Part shown: positions 7,492-16,277 of the stretch, piece by piece
Layout: each line of letters begins with the position of its first letter
Numbering within the stretch: position 1 is the stretch's first letter
DNA from: an uncultured Bacillota bacterium
GTDB taxonomy: Bacteria; Bacillota; Dehalobacteriia; UBA7702
DNA length: 64,000 bases
NCBI GenBank assembly: GCA_934702375.1
Contig: CAKUYE010000006.1
Coordinates: 46,387 to 110,386 of the forward strand
Direction of reading: 5' to 3'
Notes under the pieces: model-generated
Databases searched by the model: none
Told to the model about the DNA's origin: nothing
What the model saw: the letters and a program-made list of their open reading frames with translations, nothing else
Position numbers and translations under genes: made by a program

Positions 7492-8535
7492 ATGTCAACG
7501 TCGAAGATTTGGTCCAGAATTTTCCAGTCCCGAAAGATCTTAATTGTCATCTGCTCGTTTTTGGCGGTATTTGCCATCGGGCTTTGCTGTGGAGCATGGA
7601 TCATGTCCGAAGAAAAAGAAGTTTCATTATCCGTGAACAATAATGAGATCACCGTTATAACCTACGCCAATACCCTTTCGGATCTCCTTCGGGAGCAATC
7701 CATTGATGTGGATGATGTGACAGATGCCAATGTGGATCTGCACTCCGCCTTAACGGATGGACAGAAATTGGAAGTAGAGGTGACCTCCGATTACAAAGTG
7801 CTGGTGGATGGTAAAACTGTAGAGGTTTCCGCTGCCGCCGGAACCGTTGCCGAAGTGCTTCAGCACGCCGGTGTGACCCTGGGTGAAAACGATGTGGTAG
7901 AACCCGAGCTGCACCAAAAGGTAAAAGGCGACACCGTGATCGATGTCCACAGAGTGACAATAGAGGAAGAAACACGAGAAACAGAGTTGGCATATTCCGT
8001 AGAAACAAAGAAGGATCATACGATCGTTTCCGGCGATCGTCTTGTGGTTCAGCCCGGGCAAAAGGGGCTGCGCAAGGATACGTATCGCGTTACTTATCGG
8101 GATGGCGAGCTGTACGATGAAAAATTGATCGGCAGTGAAACCGTAGACCCCGTAACGGAAGTGGTCGCCGTCGGCACCGGTTCCTCGGTGCTGGCTGCCA
8201 GTGAAAATTACAGTGAAAATGAATCTACCGCCTCCGACAGTACCGCGCCCAACGGCATGAGCTGCTCTCAGATCATGACCATGAAGGCTACCGCTTACCA
8301 TGAGCCCGAAGGCTCTCTTACCAAAAGCGGCACCCTGTCTCGGGTCGGTGCAATCGCCGTGGATCCCAGTGTAATACCGCTGGGCACCAAGCTCTATGTG
8401 GAAGGGTACGGCTATTGCGTTGCCGAGGACACCGGCGGACTGATTAAAGGCAATCGGATCGATATCTATCTTAATTCCGAAGCCGAATGTGTAGAATGGG
8501 GCGTGAAAAACGTTACCGTCTATATTTTGAAATAG
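7492..8535 (+). CDS. YabE-like cell-wall protein: DUF348 x2, G5, 3D domain
   Basis: 347 residues; start ATG 7492 set by AGGAGG. An N-terminal membrane anchor (ILIVICSFLAVFAIGLCCGAW) is followed by two DUF348 repeats (VNNNEITVITYANTLSDLLREQ; TSDYKVLVDGKTVEVSAAAGTVAEVLQHAG), a G5 domain around EEETRETELAYSVETKKD, a Ser/Glu/Asn-rich linker, and a C-terminal 3D domain with the three aspartates (AVDPSVIPLGTKLYVEGYG, AEDTGGLIKGNRIDIY). The 3D domain is the lytic transglycosylase fold of MltA/Rpf2-like enzymes, so it probably cuts peptidoglycan outside the membrane. It ends in TAG. Confidence 0.9.
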   Translation: MSTSKIWSRIFQSRKILIVICSFLAVFAIGLCCGAWIMSEEKEVSLSVNNNEITVITYANTLSDLLREQSIDVDDVTDANVDLHSALTDGQKLEVEVTSDYKVLVDGKTVEVSAAAGTVAEVLQHAGVTLGENDVVEPELHQKVKGDTVIDVHRVTIEEETRETELAYSVETKKDHTIVSGDRLVVQPGQKGLRKDTYRVTYRDGELYDEKLIGSETVDPVTEVVAVGTGSSVLAASENYSENESTASDSTAPNGMSCSQIMTMKATAYHEPEGSLTKSGTLSRVGAIAVDPSVIPLGTKLYVEGYGYCVAEDTGGLIKGNRIDIYLNSEAECVEWGVKNVTVYILK

Positions 8536-8540
8536 TTGAG

Positions 8541-8573
8541 GGGGGGGTGTTATTACACACCACCCCTTTTTCC
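8541..8573 (+). terminator. Terminator after the YabE-like gene
   Basis: GGGGTG...CACCCC hairpin with an inner GTG/CAC pairing, followed by TTTTTCC. Confidence 0.6.
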
Positions 8574-8585
8574 TTTTGGTGTGCT

Positions 8586-8685
8586 AAATGGCTGATATTC
8601 CGCAAAATCTTCGGAAAACAGCCTCCGGATACGTGAAGTATACCTCCGGCTGTTCCCCGAAGCTTTTACGGAATCTAAGCCATTT
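8586..8685. repeat. Module A palindromic element, divergent type 2
   Basis: 100 bp, AAATGGCT...AGCCATTT, imperfectly self-complementary throughout (ATTCCGCAAAATCTTCGG mirrored by CCGAAGCTTTTACGGAAT). Centre GGATACGTGAAGTATACC resembles that of the other A elements; the arms are different in sequence but keep pairing. Confidence 0.7.
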
Positions 8686-8703
8686 ATCCCACCAAGATCT
8701 ATG

Positions 8704-8796
8704 TTTGTTGTTGGCTGTTTAGGCGTTACGTTTGTTGTTGGCTGTTTAGGCGTTACGTTTGTTGTTGGCTGTCTGGGAGTTATGTTTGTTGTTGGC
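8704..8796. repeat. 27-bp tandem repeat, 3.4 copies
   Basis: Unit begins TTTGTTGTTGGCTGTTTAGG (27 bp in all). Copies 1 and 2 (8704-8730, 8731-8757) are identical, copy 3 has four changes and copy 4 is partial. It lies just past the 3' end of yabG. Confidence 0.85.
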
Positions 8797-8809
8797 GGAT
8801 TCCTTTTGC

Positions 8810-9661
8810 TTAGCGCAGAGCTGCCTCGGTGAAGTTGGGGTAGCCCCGGCGGAAGCAGCCTCTGGTCTCAATGCCGCCGATACCGTCGGCGCCGGTCACC
8901 GTGCCTTCCACGGCTTCCTCGGCGGTGACGACCTCCTGAATCGAGGCAAAGGCCACCTTTTCAATGATGAGTACCGGGTCAAAAATATGGATAAAGACCC
9001 GCTTGGGAGAAGAAGCAAAGTTCGCCCCGGCCCGCATCAGAGCTTCGTAGTTGCTTTGGCAGGCCCCGGCAAAGATCACCAGAGCGTCCCGGTCCGGCTG
9101 ATAGAGCCGGGCTTTTTTTACGGCCTCGGCAAAGTAAAGGGAAGAACGGTAGTGGTCAAGGCTTTCGGTGTCCTTGGCGCCTTTTAGCAGGCTGTCGTGA
9201 CCGGTAACCACCAAAATTTCCGGCCGGTACTTTTCCAGATAATAGGAAACGGCATCGGGCTGATCCTTTTCGGGAATGGCCAGACCGGCATGGGGGATCT
9301 TCAGCCGTTCGTAGGCCTCCACGCATTTGTTAAGATATTCCCGGTCGCCGTCGAGGTGCAGCACCATTCCGGGGTAATCAAAGGTATCCTCACCGCCGCG
9401 CCACATAGTGTTGCTGCGGTGGCGCTTTAGCAGTACTTCAATGTCTTCGTTGTTTTCTCTCTCCCGGATCCGTTCGATCTCCTTCTGATCCAGAGTTTCC
9501 AGGTCGCTGAGGGGGGAGTCTGCCAAAAGACGTATCGCCACGCCCTTTAATACGGCGGAAAGCTCGCCGTGTTCGTCCCGGTAGATCTGCTTTACCCGGA
9601 ATATGATATCGCCATGGTAGGAATGGCGTGTTACGTAGTCGCCGCTTTTTACCTGTGCCAT
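8810..9661 (-). CDS. yabG: Sporulation-specific protease YabG
   Basis: 283 residues, the usual size. YabG is a mother-cell protease that processes spore-coat proteins and, in Clostridia, spore germination factors. Readable family signatures: GDYVTRHSYHGDIIFRV at the N-terminus, VLHLDGDREYLNKC, ILVVTGHDSLLKG, and the cysteine segment IFAGACQSNYEALMRAGANFASSPKRV, which I take to hold the catalytic residue. Start ATG at 9661 with AAGGAGG upstream. It is a single-gene unit facing the YabE-like gene. Confidence 0.95.
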   Translation of the reverse strand: MAQVKSGDYVTRHSYHGDIIFRVKQIYRDEHGELSAVLKGVAIRLLADSPLSDLETLDQKEIERIRERENNEDIEVLLKRHRSNTMWRGGEDTFDYPGMVLHLDGDREYLNKCVEAYERLKIPHAGLAIPEKDQPDAVSYYLEKYRPEILVVTGHDSLLKGAKDTESLDHYRSSLYFAEAVKKARLYQPDRDALVIFAGACQSNYEALMRAGANFASSPKRVFIHIFDPVLIIEKVAFASIQEVVTAEEAVEGTVTGADGIGGIETRGCFRRGYPNFTEAALR

Positions 9662-9736
9662 ACGCTGTGTTCCTCCTTGGATTCCATTATGTTATCCTAT
9701 GCGGTGGCGGCTTTCTTTGTCAAAGGATTCTGCCGA

Positions 9737-9765
9737 TTGCATTTCTCAAAAGATGGTGCTAGAAT
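9737..9765 (+). promoter_or_regulatory. Promoter of the MATE pump gene
   Basis: TTGCAT (9737-9742), 17-nt spacer, TAGAAT (9760-9765). Confidence 0.6.
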
Positions 9766-9800
9766 AAGGGCAATGATAAAAACGCAGAGAGGAAAAAGCA

Positions 9801-11141
9801 ATGTCCCGGGATCTCACCAATGGTGCTATTACAAAGGAACTGATATTGTTTTCCCTGCCGATGATGGCAGGGAATTTTTTGCAGCAGCTTTATAATATCG
9901 CCGATACGGTCATCGTAGGCCGTGTGGTCGGCGCCAATGCTCTGGCGGCGGTGGGGTCCGCCTATGCCCTTATGACCTTTCTGTTTTCGGTTTTTATGGG
10001 GTTGGCCATGGGGGCTGCCGCGTTGTTCTCCATTTATTGGGGGCGGGGAGATATGGAATCCTTTCGCTGTGCCGTAGCCCAGGCCTTTCGCCTTACTCTT
10101 TGCATCACACTGGTACTGAATGTTGCCGTATATCTGTTTCTTCCCGAAATTTTAAATTTTTTACAGATTCCGGAGCTTCTTTACGAGGATATGCGGATTT
10201 ATTTGGAGATTATTTTCGGCGGCATTCTGGCAACATTTCTCTACGATTTTTTGGCCTGTTTGCTTCGGGCTGCCGGAGATTCGGTGACGCCCCTGATTTT
10301 TCTGGCAGTGGCCGCCGTGCTCAATATCGGTTTGGATCTTCTGCTGATCCTTCGTTTTTCTCTGGGCATTGCCGGTGCCGGTATCGCTACGGTGGTGGCT
10401 CAGTATGTTGCCGGGGTGGGTCTTGGGGTGTACACCCTTTGCCGTCGTTCCTCTCTGCTGCCGCAAAAGCATCATTGGCGGCACAACCGCCGGATCATGA
10501 CGGAAATCCGGGAGCTTTCTCTGCTCACCTCCATGCAGCAATCGGCCATGAATTTCGGCATTTTACTGGTGCAGCGTCTGGTAGATTCCTTTGGCCCCGT
10601 TACCATGGCGGCCTTTGCCGCGGCGGTGAAGATTGATACCTTTGCCTATCTGCCGGTACAGGATTTTGGCAATGCCTTTTCCACCTTTGTTGCCCAAAAT
10701 TACGGTGCGGAAAACACGGAACGGATTCACCGGGGGCTGCGAAGAGCCACTTTGGTCAGTGTGGTCTTTTCCTGCATGGTTTCTCTGCTGGTATTTGTTC
10801 TTGCGCCGCAGTTGATGGGACTTTTTGTCTCCGGTGGGGAAACGGCGGTGATCGCTTCCGGGGTGGGGTACCTCCGCATCGAGGGCGCCTGCTATGCCGG
10901 GATCGGCTGTCTGTTTCTCCTTTACGGCTTTTATCGGGGCATCAAAAAACCGGGGATGTCGCTGCTTCTTACCGTGATCTCTCTGGGGCTTCGGGTCTTC
11001 CTGGCCTATGCCCTTTGCGGTGTTCTGGGGGAAAACGGTATCTGGATTGCCATTCCCATCGGCTGGCTGGCGGCGGATCTCACCGGTTATGGGTATTATA
11101 TGCTGCGGGGGAAAATTTTGCGGAAGCCATCGCGATTTTAA
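9801..11141 (+). CDS. MATE family efflux transporter
   Basis: 446 residues with 12 predicted membrane spans in two related halves. Starts MSRDLTNGAITKELILFSLPMMAGNFLQQLYNIADTVIVGR-type sequence, which is the MatE signature; the second half restarts around TSMQQSAMNFGILLVQRLVDSFG. MATE pumps export cationic compounds in exchange for Na+ or H+. AGAGAGGAA precedes the ATG. No linked regulator; the substrate is unknown. Confidence 0.93.
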   Translation: MSRDLTNGAITKELILFSLPMMAGNFLQQLYNIADTVIVGRVVGANALAAVGSAYALMTFLFSVFMGLAMGAAALFSIYWGRGDMESFRCAVAQAFRLTLCITLVLNVAVYLFLPEILNFLQIPELLYEDMRIYLEIIFGGILATFLYDFLACLLRAAGDSVTPLIFLAVAAVLNIGLDLLLILRFSLGIAGAGIATVVAQYVAGVGLGVYTLCRRSSLLPQKHHWRHNRRIMTEIRELSLLTSMQQSAMNFGILLVQRLVDSFGPVTMAAFAAAVKIDTFAYLPVQDFGNAFSTFVAQNYGAENTERIHRGLRRATLVSVVFSCMVSLLVFVLAPQLMGLFVSGGETAVIASGVGYLRIEGACYAGIGCLFLLYGFYRGIKKPGMSLLLTVISLGLRVFLAYALCGVLGENGIWIAIPIGWLAADLTGYGYYMLRGKILRKPSRF

Positions 11142-11219
11142 CGTGAAAAAAGTGTTTATACACGGAAAGGAAAAATTAGGATACAGCCCCTTTTTTCTGA
11201 AAAAACACAAACTTTTCTC

Positions 11220-11248
11220 TTTTCATTCACGGGATTTTTTGCTATAAT
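11220..11248 (+). promoter_or_regulatory. Probable promoter of the murA operon
   Basis: Perfect TATAAT at 11243-11248 with a weak -35 (TTTTCA, 11220-11225) at 17 nt. About 90 nt of leader precedes murA. Confidence 0.5.
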
Positions 11249-11337
11249 GGTGTAGATAAAATGCAAGAAGTGCGTAAAGCTTCATTGTTTACAGATAAAA
11301 AATTTACACACCCTGGGTATTCAAGGGGGAACACGAT

Positions 11338-12603
11338 TTGTCTAAATTAATCATTCGAGGCGGCAATCCACTTACCGGCTCTGTAAAGATCAGCGGTGCA
11401 AAAAATTCCGCTGTTGCGGTAATCGCCGCTGCAATTCTGTGTAAGGGTACGACGGTTCTGGAAAACGTACCTCAGATCAGTGATGTGAAAATTCTGCTCA
11501 ACATTATGAAAAAACTCGGTGTAGAAGTTGCCTGGGTGGAGGAAGATGCCGTTTCCATTACCACACCGGATACCATCGAACACCAGGCTCTTTATGAGGA
11601 AGTCAGCAACCTCAGAGCGTCTAACCTGCTTCTCGGCTCTTTGCTGGGGCGCTGCGGTGCTTCTGCCGTGGCTTTGCCCGGCGGCTGCGACCTCGGAGCA
11701 CGTCCCATGGATCTCCACATTAAGGGGTTTACCCAACTGGGTGCCGATGTGGAAACCGTGGATCAACGCTACATTCAGGCTGAAGGTCCCAAAGAGGGGC
11801 TTCACGGTGCCGTGATTTATCTTGACTTTCCCAGTGTTGGCGCAACGGAAAACATCATGATGGCCGCGGCGGTGGCTGACGGTCAGACCGTGATCGAAAA
11901 CGTTGCCAAAGAACCGGAGATCGTCGATCTTGCCAACTTCTTGAATAATGCCGGGGCAAAGGTACGAGGCGCCGGTACGGATATCATCCGCATTGAAGGG
12001 GTTTCGGAGCTTCACGGCTGTCGTCACAGTATCATCCCCGACCGTATTGAAGCCGGTACCTTTATGGCCATTGCCGCAGTAACCGGCAGTCGGCTGAAAT
12101 TGGAAAATGTGATTTCGGCTCATATGAAGCCTGTGATCGCTAAAATGAAAGAAATGGGTACCGAGATCCATGCCGTCGGCGGCAATGTTTACGTCACCGG
12201 TCCGGAACGACTGAAGGCTGCTTCCATTCAGACCCTGGCGCACCCCGGGTTCCCCACGGATATGCAGCCTCAAATGATGGCCATGGCGGCCCTTGCCAAA
12301 GGGGACAGTGTCATTGTGGAAAACATCTTTGAACGCCGGATGAAGGCCGCAACAGAGCTTTGTAAAATGGGCGCAAAGATCACCGTCGATGGCAAAGTGG
12401 CCACCGTTCACGGCATTGAAAAGCTTCACGGCGCTACGGTGCAGGCCCACGATCTCAGAGCCGGTGCGGCTCTGGTAGCGGCAGCCCTGGCCGCCGAAGG
12501 GGAAACGACCATTGAAAAGCTGGGGATTATCGACCGCGGCTATTGGCGGATGGAAGATAAATTAAAGGCCATCGGCTGCGATGTGGAAAGGGTGGAAGAA
12601 TGA
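11338..12603 (+). CDS. murA: UDP-N-acetylglucosamine 1-carboxyvinyltransferase MurA
   Basis: 421 residues with a TTG start at 11338 (AAGGGGG upstream). MurA transfers enolpyruvate from PEP to UDP-GlcNAc, the first committed step of peptidoglycan synthesis. The N-terminus (LIIRGGNPLTGSVKISGAKN) holds the PEP-binding Lys/Asn pair, and the active-site loop reads GGCDLGARPMDLH with the catalytic cysteine that fosfomycin alkylates, so the enzyme should be drug-sensitive. FPTDMQPQMMAMA and DLRAGAALV are also typical. It overlaps yycJ by 4 nt; the block murA-yycJ-htrA-rlmH is one probable operon. Confidence 0.97.
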   Translation: MSKLIIRGGNPLTGSVKISGAKNSAVAVIAAAILCKGTTVLENVPQISDVKILLNIMKKLGVEVAWVEEDAVSITTPDTIEHQALYEEVSNLRASNLLLGSLLGRCGASAVALPGGCDLGARPMDLHIKGFTQLGADVETVDQRYIQAEGPKEGLHGAVIYLDFPSVGATENIMMAAAVADGQTVIENVAKEPEIVDLANFLNNAGAKVRGAGTDIIRIEGVSELHGCRHSIIPDRIEAGTFMAIAAVTGSRLKLENVISAHMKPVIAKMKEMGTEIHAVGGNVYVTGPERLKAASIQTLAHPGFPTDMQPQMMAMAALAKGDSVIVENIFERRMKAATELCKMGAKITVDGKVATVHGIEKLHGATVQAHDLRAGAALVAAALAAEGETTIEKLGIIDRGYWRMEDKLKAIGCDVERVEE

Positions 12604-13379
12604 TCTCCTTTGCCACGTTGTACAGCAGCAGCAAGGGAAATTCTACCTTTGTTGCCTCAAAAAAAACGAAAATTCTGGTGGATGCCGGTATGGCGGCCTG
12701 CCACATTGAACAAGCCATGGAAAGCATTGGCCAGTCCATGAAGGATGTTTCCGCCATTCTCATCACCCATGAACATCAGGATCATATAAAAAGCGCCGGG
12801 AGTTTATCCCGGCGTTATGATATTCCCATCTATGCAACACCAAAAATTTGGGAAACTTATCATCGATTTGGTAATATTAGTGAGCGAAATCAGAGAAAAT
12901 ATGAGTATGGTATGACCATCGGCGAATTTTCCTTTGATTTCTTCAAAACCTTTCACGACGCAGTTCAGCCCGTTGGGCTGGTGATCCGCGCCGGCGAAAC
13001 AAAGCTGGGCATTTGCACCGATACCGGTATCGTCACGGAAAAGATGATCGGGATGCTGCAAAATGCCCACGGCCTGATCTTTGAATCAAATCACGACCCG
13101 GAAATGCTGCGCTACAGTCGTTATGCACCTGCCCTAAAAGCCCGAATCGCCGGAAAGCTGGGGCATCTCTCCAACGGAGACGCCGTGGCTGCCCTGCGGC
13201 AAATCATCGGTCCCGATACGGTGGAGGTGGTGTTGGCTCACCTCAGCGAGGAAAACAACCGTCCGGAGCTGGCCTATGAAACGGCTCGAAAGGGCCTGGC
13301 CGATCTTGGCATCAACGACCGAATCTGTCTTTCCGTAGCACCGCCGGATCATACCTCAAATATCATTATACTTCCATGA
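12600..13379 (+). CDS. yycJ: YycJ/WalJ-type metallo-beta-lactamase-fold hydrolase
   Basis: 259 residues. Starts by ATGA overlap with murA. The MBL metal motif is THEHQDHIK (HxHxDH), followed by metal ligands in FESNHD and the family motif LGHLSNGDAV. YycJ is linked to htrA and rlmH in most Firmicutes and, in Bacillus, to the WalRK system that coordinates wall growth and division; it is thought to be a nuclease. No walRK genes are present in this window. Confidence 0.93.
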   Translation: MISFATLYSSSKGNSTFVASKKTKILVDAGMAACHIEQAMESIGQSMKDVSAILITHEHQDHIKSAGSLSRRYDIPIYATPKIWETYHRFGNISERNQRKYEYGMTIGEFSFDFFKTFHDAVQPVGLVIRAGETKLGICTDTGIVTEKMIGMLQNAHGLIFESNHDPEMLRYSRYAPALKARIAGKLGHLSNGDAVAALRQIIGPDTVEVVLAHLSEENNRPELAYETARKGLADLGINDRICLSVAPPDHTSNIIILP

Positions 13380-13393
13380 TATGAGGTGATTGC

Positions 13394-14512
13394 ATGAAAG
13401 AGAAGGCGAGACAAGGTTATCGTCTCCATCTCCTGATCATTGTTATGATCGCAGCCGCCATCATCGGCGGCTTTTTTTCACTCTTTTTACAGACTTTGGC
13501 GGTGCGGTACCATTGGACGCTGCCCCTGCCGGAGCTGCAGGCCGAAACGCCGGCAGAAACGGAAACCGCCGAGGAAATCCCGGCAACGGAAGGTGAGGGC
13601 AGCACCGTTGCAACACGAATCCTCCCTTCGGTGGTGGGGATCAAAGCCACCGGCACCGCCCTTAGCGAGGGATTGCCGGCGGTAACCGAAAGCAGCGGCA
13701 GCGGAGTGGTTATCGACAGTCGAGGCTACATCGTGACCAACTATCACGTCATTGCCGGAGCCGAGGCGTTTCGCATTATTTTTCACGATGACAGCGAAGC
13801 CTCCGCCACCGTTGTCGGCAGCGATCAGCGCACGGATCTTGCCCTGCTGAAGGTGGAAAAGGACGGTCTTACGGCAGCCGCCTTTGCCGATGACTCCCCG
13901 GCGGTGGGAGATGCGGCTTATGCCATCGGCAGCCCCGGCGGTCTGGATTTTGCCGGTACCGTCACCAAGGGCATTGTCAGCGGCTTAAACCGCACCCTCG
14001 TTACTGATGACGGCGGTTCCTTTTCCCTGATTCAAACCGATGCCGCCATCAATCCCGGCAATTCCGGCGGCGCTCTCTGCAATGAAAAGGGGGAGGTTAT
14101 CGGCATCAATACCCTGAAGATCAGTGAGACCGGCTTTGAAGGGATGGGCTTTGCTTTGCCCGCCCAAACGGTGCAGGATATTGCCGAAGAGCTGCTGACC
14201 AGCGGCAGTGTCAGTCGGGGCGCCTTAGGCGTTTACCTCCTTTGCGATGTGGATGAAGCCGTGAATGCCGGCTACCATATCGGCATCGACCACGGCGTAA
14301 TGATCGCCCTGCAGGAAGGCGGCGCTGCGGCCAAGGCCGGACTAAAGGATTACGATATTATCACTGCCTTCGGCGGGGAGCCGGTTGCCGATATGTACAG
14401 CCTTCAGCAGAAGGTTTTTGCTCAAAAAGCCGGTGCCGTTGTTTCCGTTACGGTTTTCCGCAACGGAGAAGAACGCACCCTTTCCGTAACTTTGGAAGAA
14501 TTGAAGGAATAA
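13394..14512 (+). CDS. htrA: HtrA-family membrane-anchored serine protease
   Basis: 372 residues. An N-terminal membrane anchor (LLIIVMIAAAIIGGFFSLFL) is followed by a Glu/Thr/Ala-rich linker, the trypsin-like domain with the complete triad (His in IVTNYHVIAGA, Asp in RTDLALLKV, Ser in NPGNSGGALC) and one PDZ domain (GVMIALQEGGAAAKAGLKDYDIITAFGG). It degrades or refolds damaged exported proteins at the outer face of the membrane. It lies 14 nt after yycJ, the conserved order for YycK/HtrC. Confidence 0.96.
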   Translation: MKEKARQGYRLHLLIIVMIAAAIIGGFFSLFLQTLAVRYHWTLPLPELQAETPAETETAEEIPATEGEGSTVATRILPSVVGIKATGTALSEGLPAVTESSGSGVVIDSRGYIVTNYHVIAGAEAFRIIFHDDSEASATVVGSDQRTDLALLKVEKDGLTAAAFADDSPAVGDAAYAIGSPGGLDFAGTVTKGIVSGLNRTLVTDDGGSFSLIQTDAAINPGNSGGALCNEKGEVIGINTLKISETGFEGMGFALPAQTVQDIAEELLTSGSVSRGALGVYLLCDVDEAVNAGYHIGIDHGVMIALQEGGAAAKAGLKDYDIITAFGGEPVADMYSLQQKVFAQKAGAVVSVTVFRNGEERTLSVTLEELKE

Positions 14513-14535
14513 ACAGATAAAGGAAGAATGTTACA

Positions 14536-15015
14536 ATGAAGATCCGCATTTTAGCCATTGGCAAACTCAAGGAAAAATACTGGCGGGATGCCATTGCCGA
14601 ATACGAAAAACGGCTCCGCCCCTACGTAAAGCTGGAAATTCTGGAGGGCAGTGAAGAGGATGCTCCGGAAAACCTCAGCGAAAGGGAAAAGGAACGGATC
14701 ATGGAAAAGGAAGGCGCTTTTTTCCTTGGCAAAATGAAGGAGGGCGATTACAATATCGCTCTGGATCTCGGCGGTGATATGGTTACTTCACCCCAGCTGG
14801 CCGCTATGATTGAGAGCAAAGGGATGATGGCCGGGAAAAATATTAATTTTCTTATCGGCGGCTCTCTGGGCTTGAGCTCGGCGGTAAAGGCCAAATGCCA
14901 AAAACGCATTGCCTTTGGCAATGCGACCTTTCCGCACCAGATGATACGGGTCTTTTTAACGGAACAGATTTACCGCAGCTTTAAGATTCTGCGTAACGAA
15001 CCTTATCACAAATAG
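14536..15015 (+). CDS. rlmH: 23S rRNA pseudouridine-1915 N3-methyltransferase RlmH
   Basis: 159 residues, full length. RlmH is a SPOUT (trefoil knot) methyltransferase acting on the 70S ribosome at m3-psi-1915. Key segments: ILAIGKLKEKYW, ALDLGGDMVTSPQLA, the knot NFLIGGSLGLS and the C-terminal FPHQMIRVFLTEQIYRSFKILRNEPYHK-type end (shown in part by FPHQMIRVFL). Fourth gene of the murA operon. It ends in TAG. Confidence 0.97.
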   Translation: MKIRILAIGKLKEKYWRDAIAEYEKRLRPYVKLEILEGSEEDAPENLSEREKERIMEKEGAFFLGKMKEGDYNIALDLGGDMVTSPQLAAMIESKGMMAGKNINFLIGGSLGLSSAVKAKCQKRIAFGNATFPHQMIRVFLTEQIYRSFKILRNEPYHK

Positions 15016-15049
15016 AAGCGATGAAATCTTACAAAGGGGAACTTACTAC

Positions 15050-15385
15050 ATGAAAGAACGTACTTCCAATCTCTCTGTGACAGGGCTAATCCTGGGGATC
15101 ATGTCGGTAATTACCGTTTTTGGCGGCTATACGGCTCTCCTGGGAGTTGTTTTTGGCCTTTTCGGAATTCTTTTTTCTGCCCGGGGACGCCGCATTCAAC
15201 GGACAAGGCCGGCAGGCCACGCCATGCGGATCTCTGTTTTTGGCTTTATCCTCTGTTTGCTGGTTTCGGGGCTGTTGGTTGCCCTTTATCTTTATTCCGG
15301 CTTACAGGCGGAATTTGACTTTGATCTGCACAGCCTTTATGACAAGGCTCGGGAGATCTTTGTGCGTATCCGAGCCCATATTTAA
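15050..15385 (+). CDS. Small DUF4190-like membrane protein
   Basis: 111 residues with three hydrophobic segments (LILGIMSVITVFGGYTALL, GVVFGLFGILFSA, ISVFGFILCLLVSGLLVAL) and a pattern of glycine-rich spans like the DUF4190 family. The tail (DLHSLYDKAREIFVRIRAHI) is amphipathic. It lies 34 nt after rlmH and before a terminator, so it is probably the last gene of the operon. Function unknown. Confidence 0.75.
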   Translation: MKERTSNLSVTGLILGIMSVITVFGGYTALLGVVFGLFGILFSARGRRIQRTRPAGHAMRISVFGFILCLLVSGLLVALYLYSGLQAEFDFDLHSLYDKAREIFVRIRAHI

Positions 15386-15411
15386 GCAAACAAAAAAGAA
15401 AGACCTCGCCC

Positions 15412-15447
15412 AATGCCGGAAGGATCAATATCCCTCCGGCATTTTTT
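15412..15447 (+). terminator. Terminator of the murA-rlmH operon
   Basis: ATGCCGGAAGGAT-caat-ATCCCTCCGGCAT followed by six T. Confidence 0.85.
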
Positions 15448-15539
15448 CCGAATGAAAGAAATAGAAGCAGGGAGAACCTGACAAAAAACGGAAATGCAGA
15501 TGAAATCTTTCTCTTTTAACAAATAAAGGACAATAAAAT

Positions 15540-15571
15540 AATGTCGTGTACCATTTTTGGTGCACGACATT
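15540..15571. repeat. Isolated inverted repeat
   Basis: AATGTCGTGTACC-atttt-GGTGCACGACATT, 12 of 13 pairs, no T run. Further copies of the word ACGACA(AAATGCCC) occur at 15617-15650. Confidence 0.6.
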
Positions 15572-15650
15572 GACCTTTCCTATTCAGCACAAATCAACCA
15601 CCGCAGCTTTTGAGGCACGACAAAATGCCCCTTAATACGACAAAATGCCC

Positions 15651-15679
15651 TTGAAAAACAGGGGAAAATGCCGTATAAT
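15651..15679 (+). promoter_or_regulatory. Consensus promoter of a possible small RNA
   Basis: TTGAAA (15651-15656), 17-nt spacer, TATAAT (15674-15679), followed by a run of three hairpins and no convincing coding frame. Confidence 0.6.
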
Positions 15680-15684
15680 AGGTA

Positions 15685-15785
15685 ATGCGCGGTATGCTGC
15701 GCATGATCTCATGCGCGCTGAGTTAGGTGCCAGTACACCTGACGAGCCCTGTGGTGCTACGAACACTACAGGGTTGCCGCCTTAT
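15685..15785 (+). ncRNA. Candidate structured small RNA, unidentified
   Basis: Starting about 6 nt after a consensus -10 box, three stems follow in series: GCGCATGA-tc-TCATGCGC (15699-15716), AGGTG-ccagta-CACCT (15725-15740) and CCCTGTgGTG/CACtACAGGG (15747-15773), then a T-rich end (TTATTTTATT). No start codon with a ribosome site is present. I know of no riboswitch or housekeeping RNA with this layout; it could also be the end of a lost IS200/IS605-type element. The surrounding 15448-15993 contains nothing else I can name. Confidence 0.4.
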
Positions 15786-15993
15786 TTTATTGCCCATAGC
15801 TATATCATACCTCATTTTTACTTAATTTGCAAGAGATTATTTGCCGGGGTGGGGAAGATACCGTCGGAAGAAATAGGACATAAACAGGGAATATTATAAA
15901 AAGGCTGCCACGTTTTTCCAAAAACAGGGCGACTTTGTTCGTAATATGAAAATGTTCGTGAAAGATAGTTTGGGGATTTTGAATTCGCCACAA

Positions 15994-16277
15994 TTAAAAC
16001 AGGTCATTGTAACTGCCGGTACGCGCCAGAATTAATACCAAAATATCATTGTCGATACGATAAATCAAAAGCCAGTCCGGCTCAATGTGACATTCCCGGT
16101 GTCCGGCTCAATCCCCGGATAATTCATAATCCCGGTGCTTTTCCGGTAAAGGCTCTCCCTTTGCCAAAAGTTCTGCAATATCTTCCGGCAGGTGCACGTT
16201 CTTTTTACGTCTTAGTGCGCGTTTATAGTCCTTTTTAAATAAGGAAGTTACTTTAACAGTGACTTTGTTTCTCTCAT
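15994..16277 (-). pseudogene. yafQ: YafQ/RelE-family toxin, frameshifted and with a nonsense codon
   Basis: Reading the minus strand gives an almost complete YafQ toxin: VTSLFKKDYKRALRRKKN, LPEDIAELLAKGEPLPEKH, RDYELSGD, stop TGA, AGHRECHIEPDWLLIYRI, DNDILVLILARTGSYNDLF. The family has Trp at the TGA position (TGG to TGA change). The ATG at 16277, overlapping the antitoxin stop as ATGA, is one nucleotide out of frame with the body, so there is also a 1-nt indel near codon 6. Two independent lesions make loss of toxin activity likely. The C-terminal catalytic residues (His, Asp-Trp-Leu, Tyr-Arg) are still encoded. Confidence 0.85.

Noticed and set aside
15685..15785. CTGACGAG in the structured region resembles the first conserved box of hammerhead ribozymes.
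   Set aside because: The second box (GAAA) is not at the end of the following stem; the only CGAA lies in a loop, and no cleavage triplet with suitable flanking stems was found.
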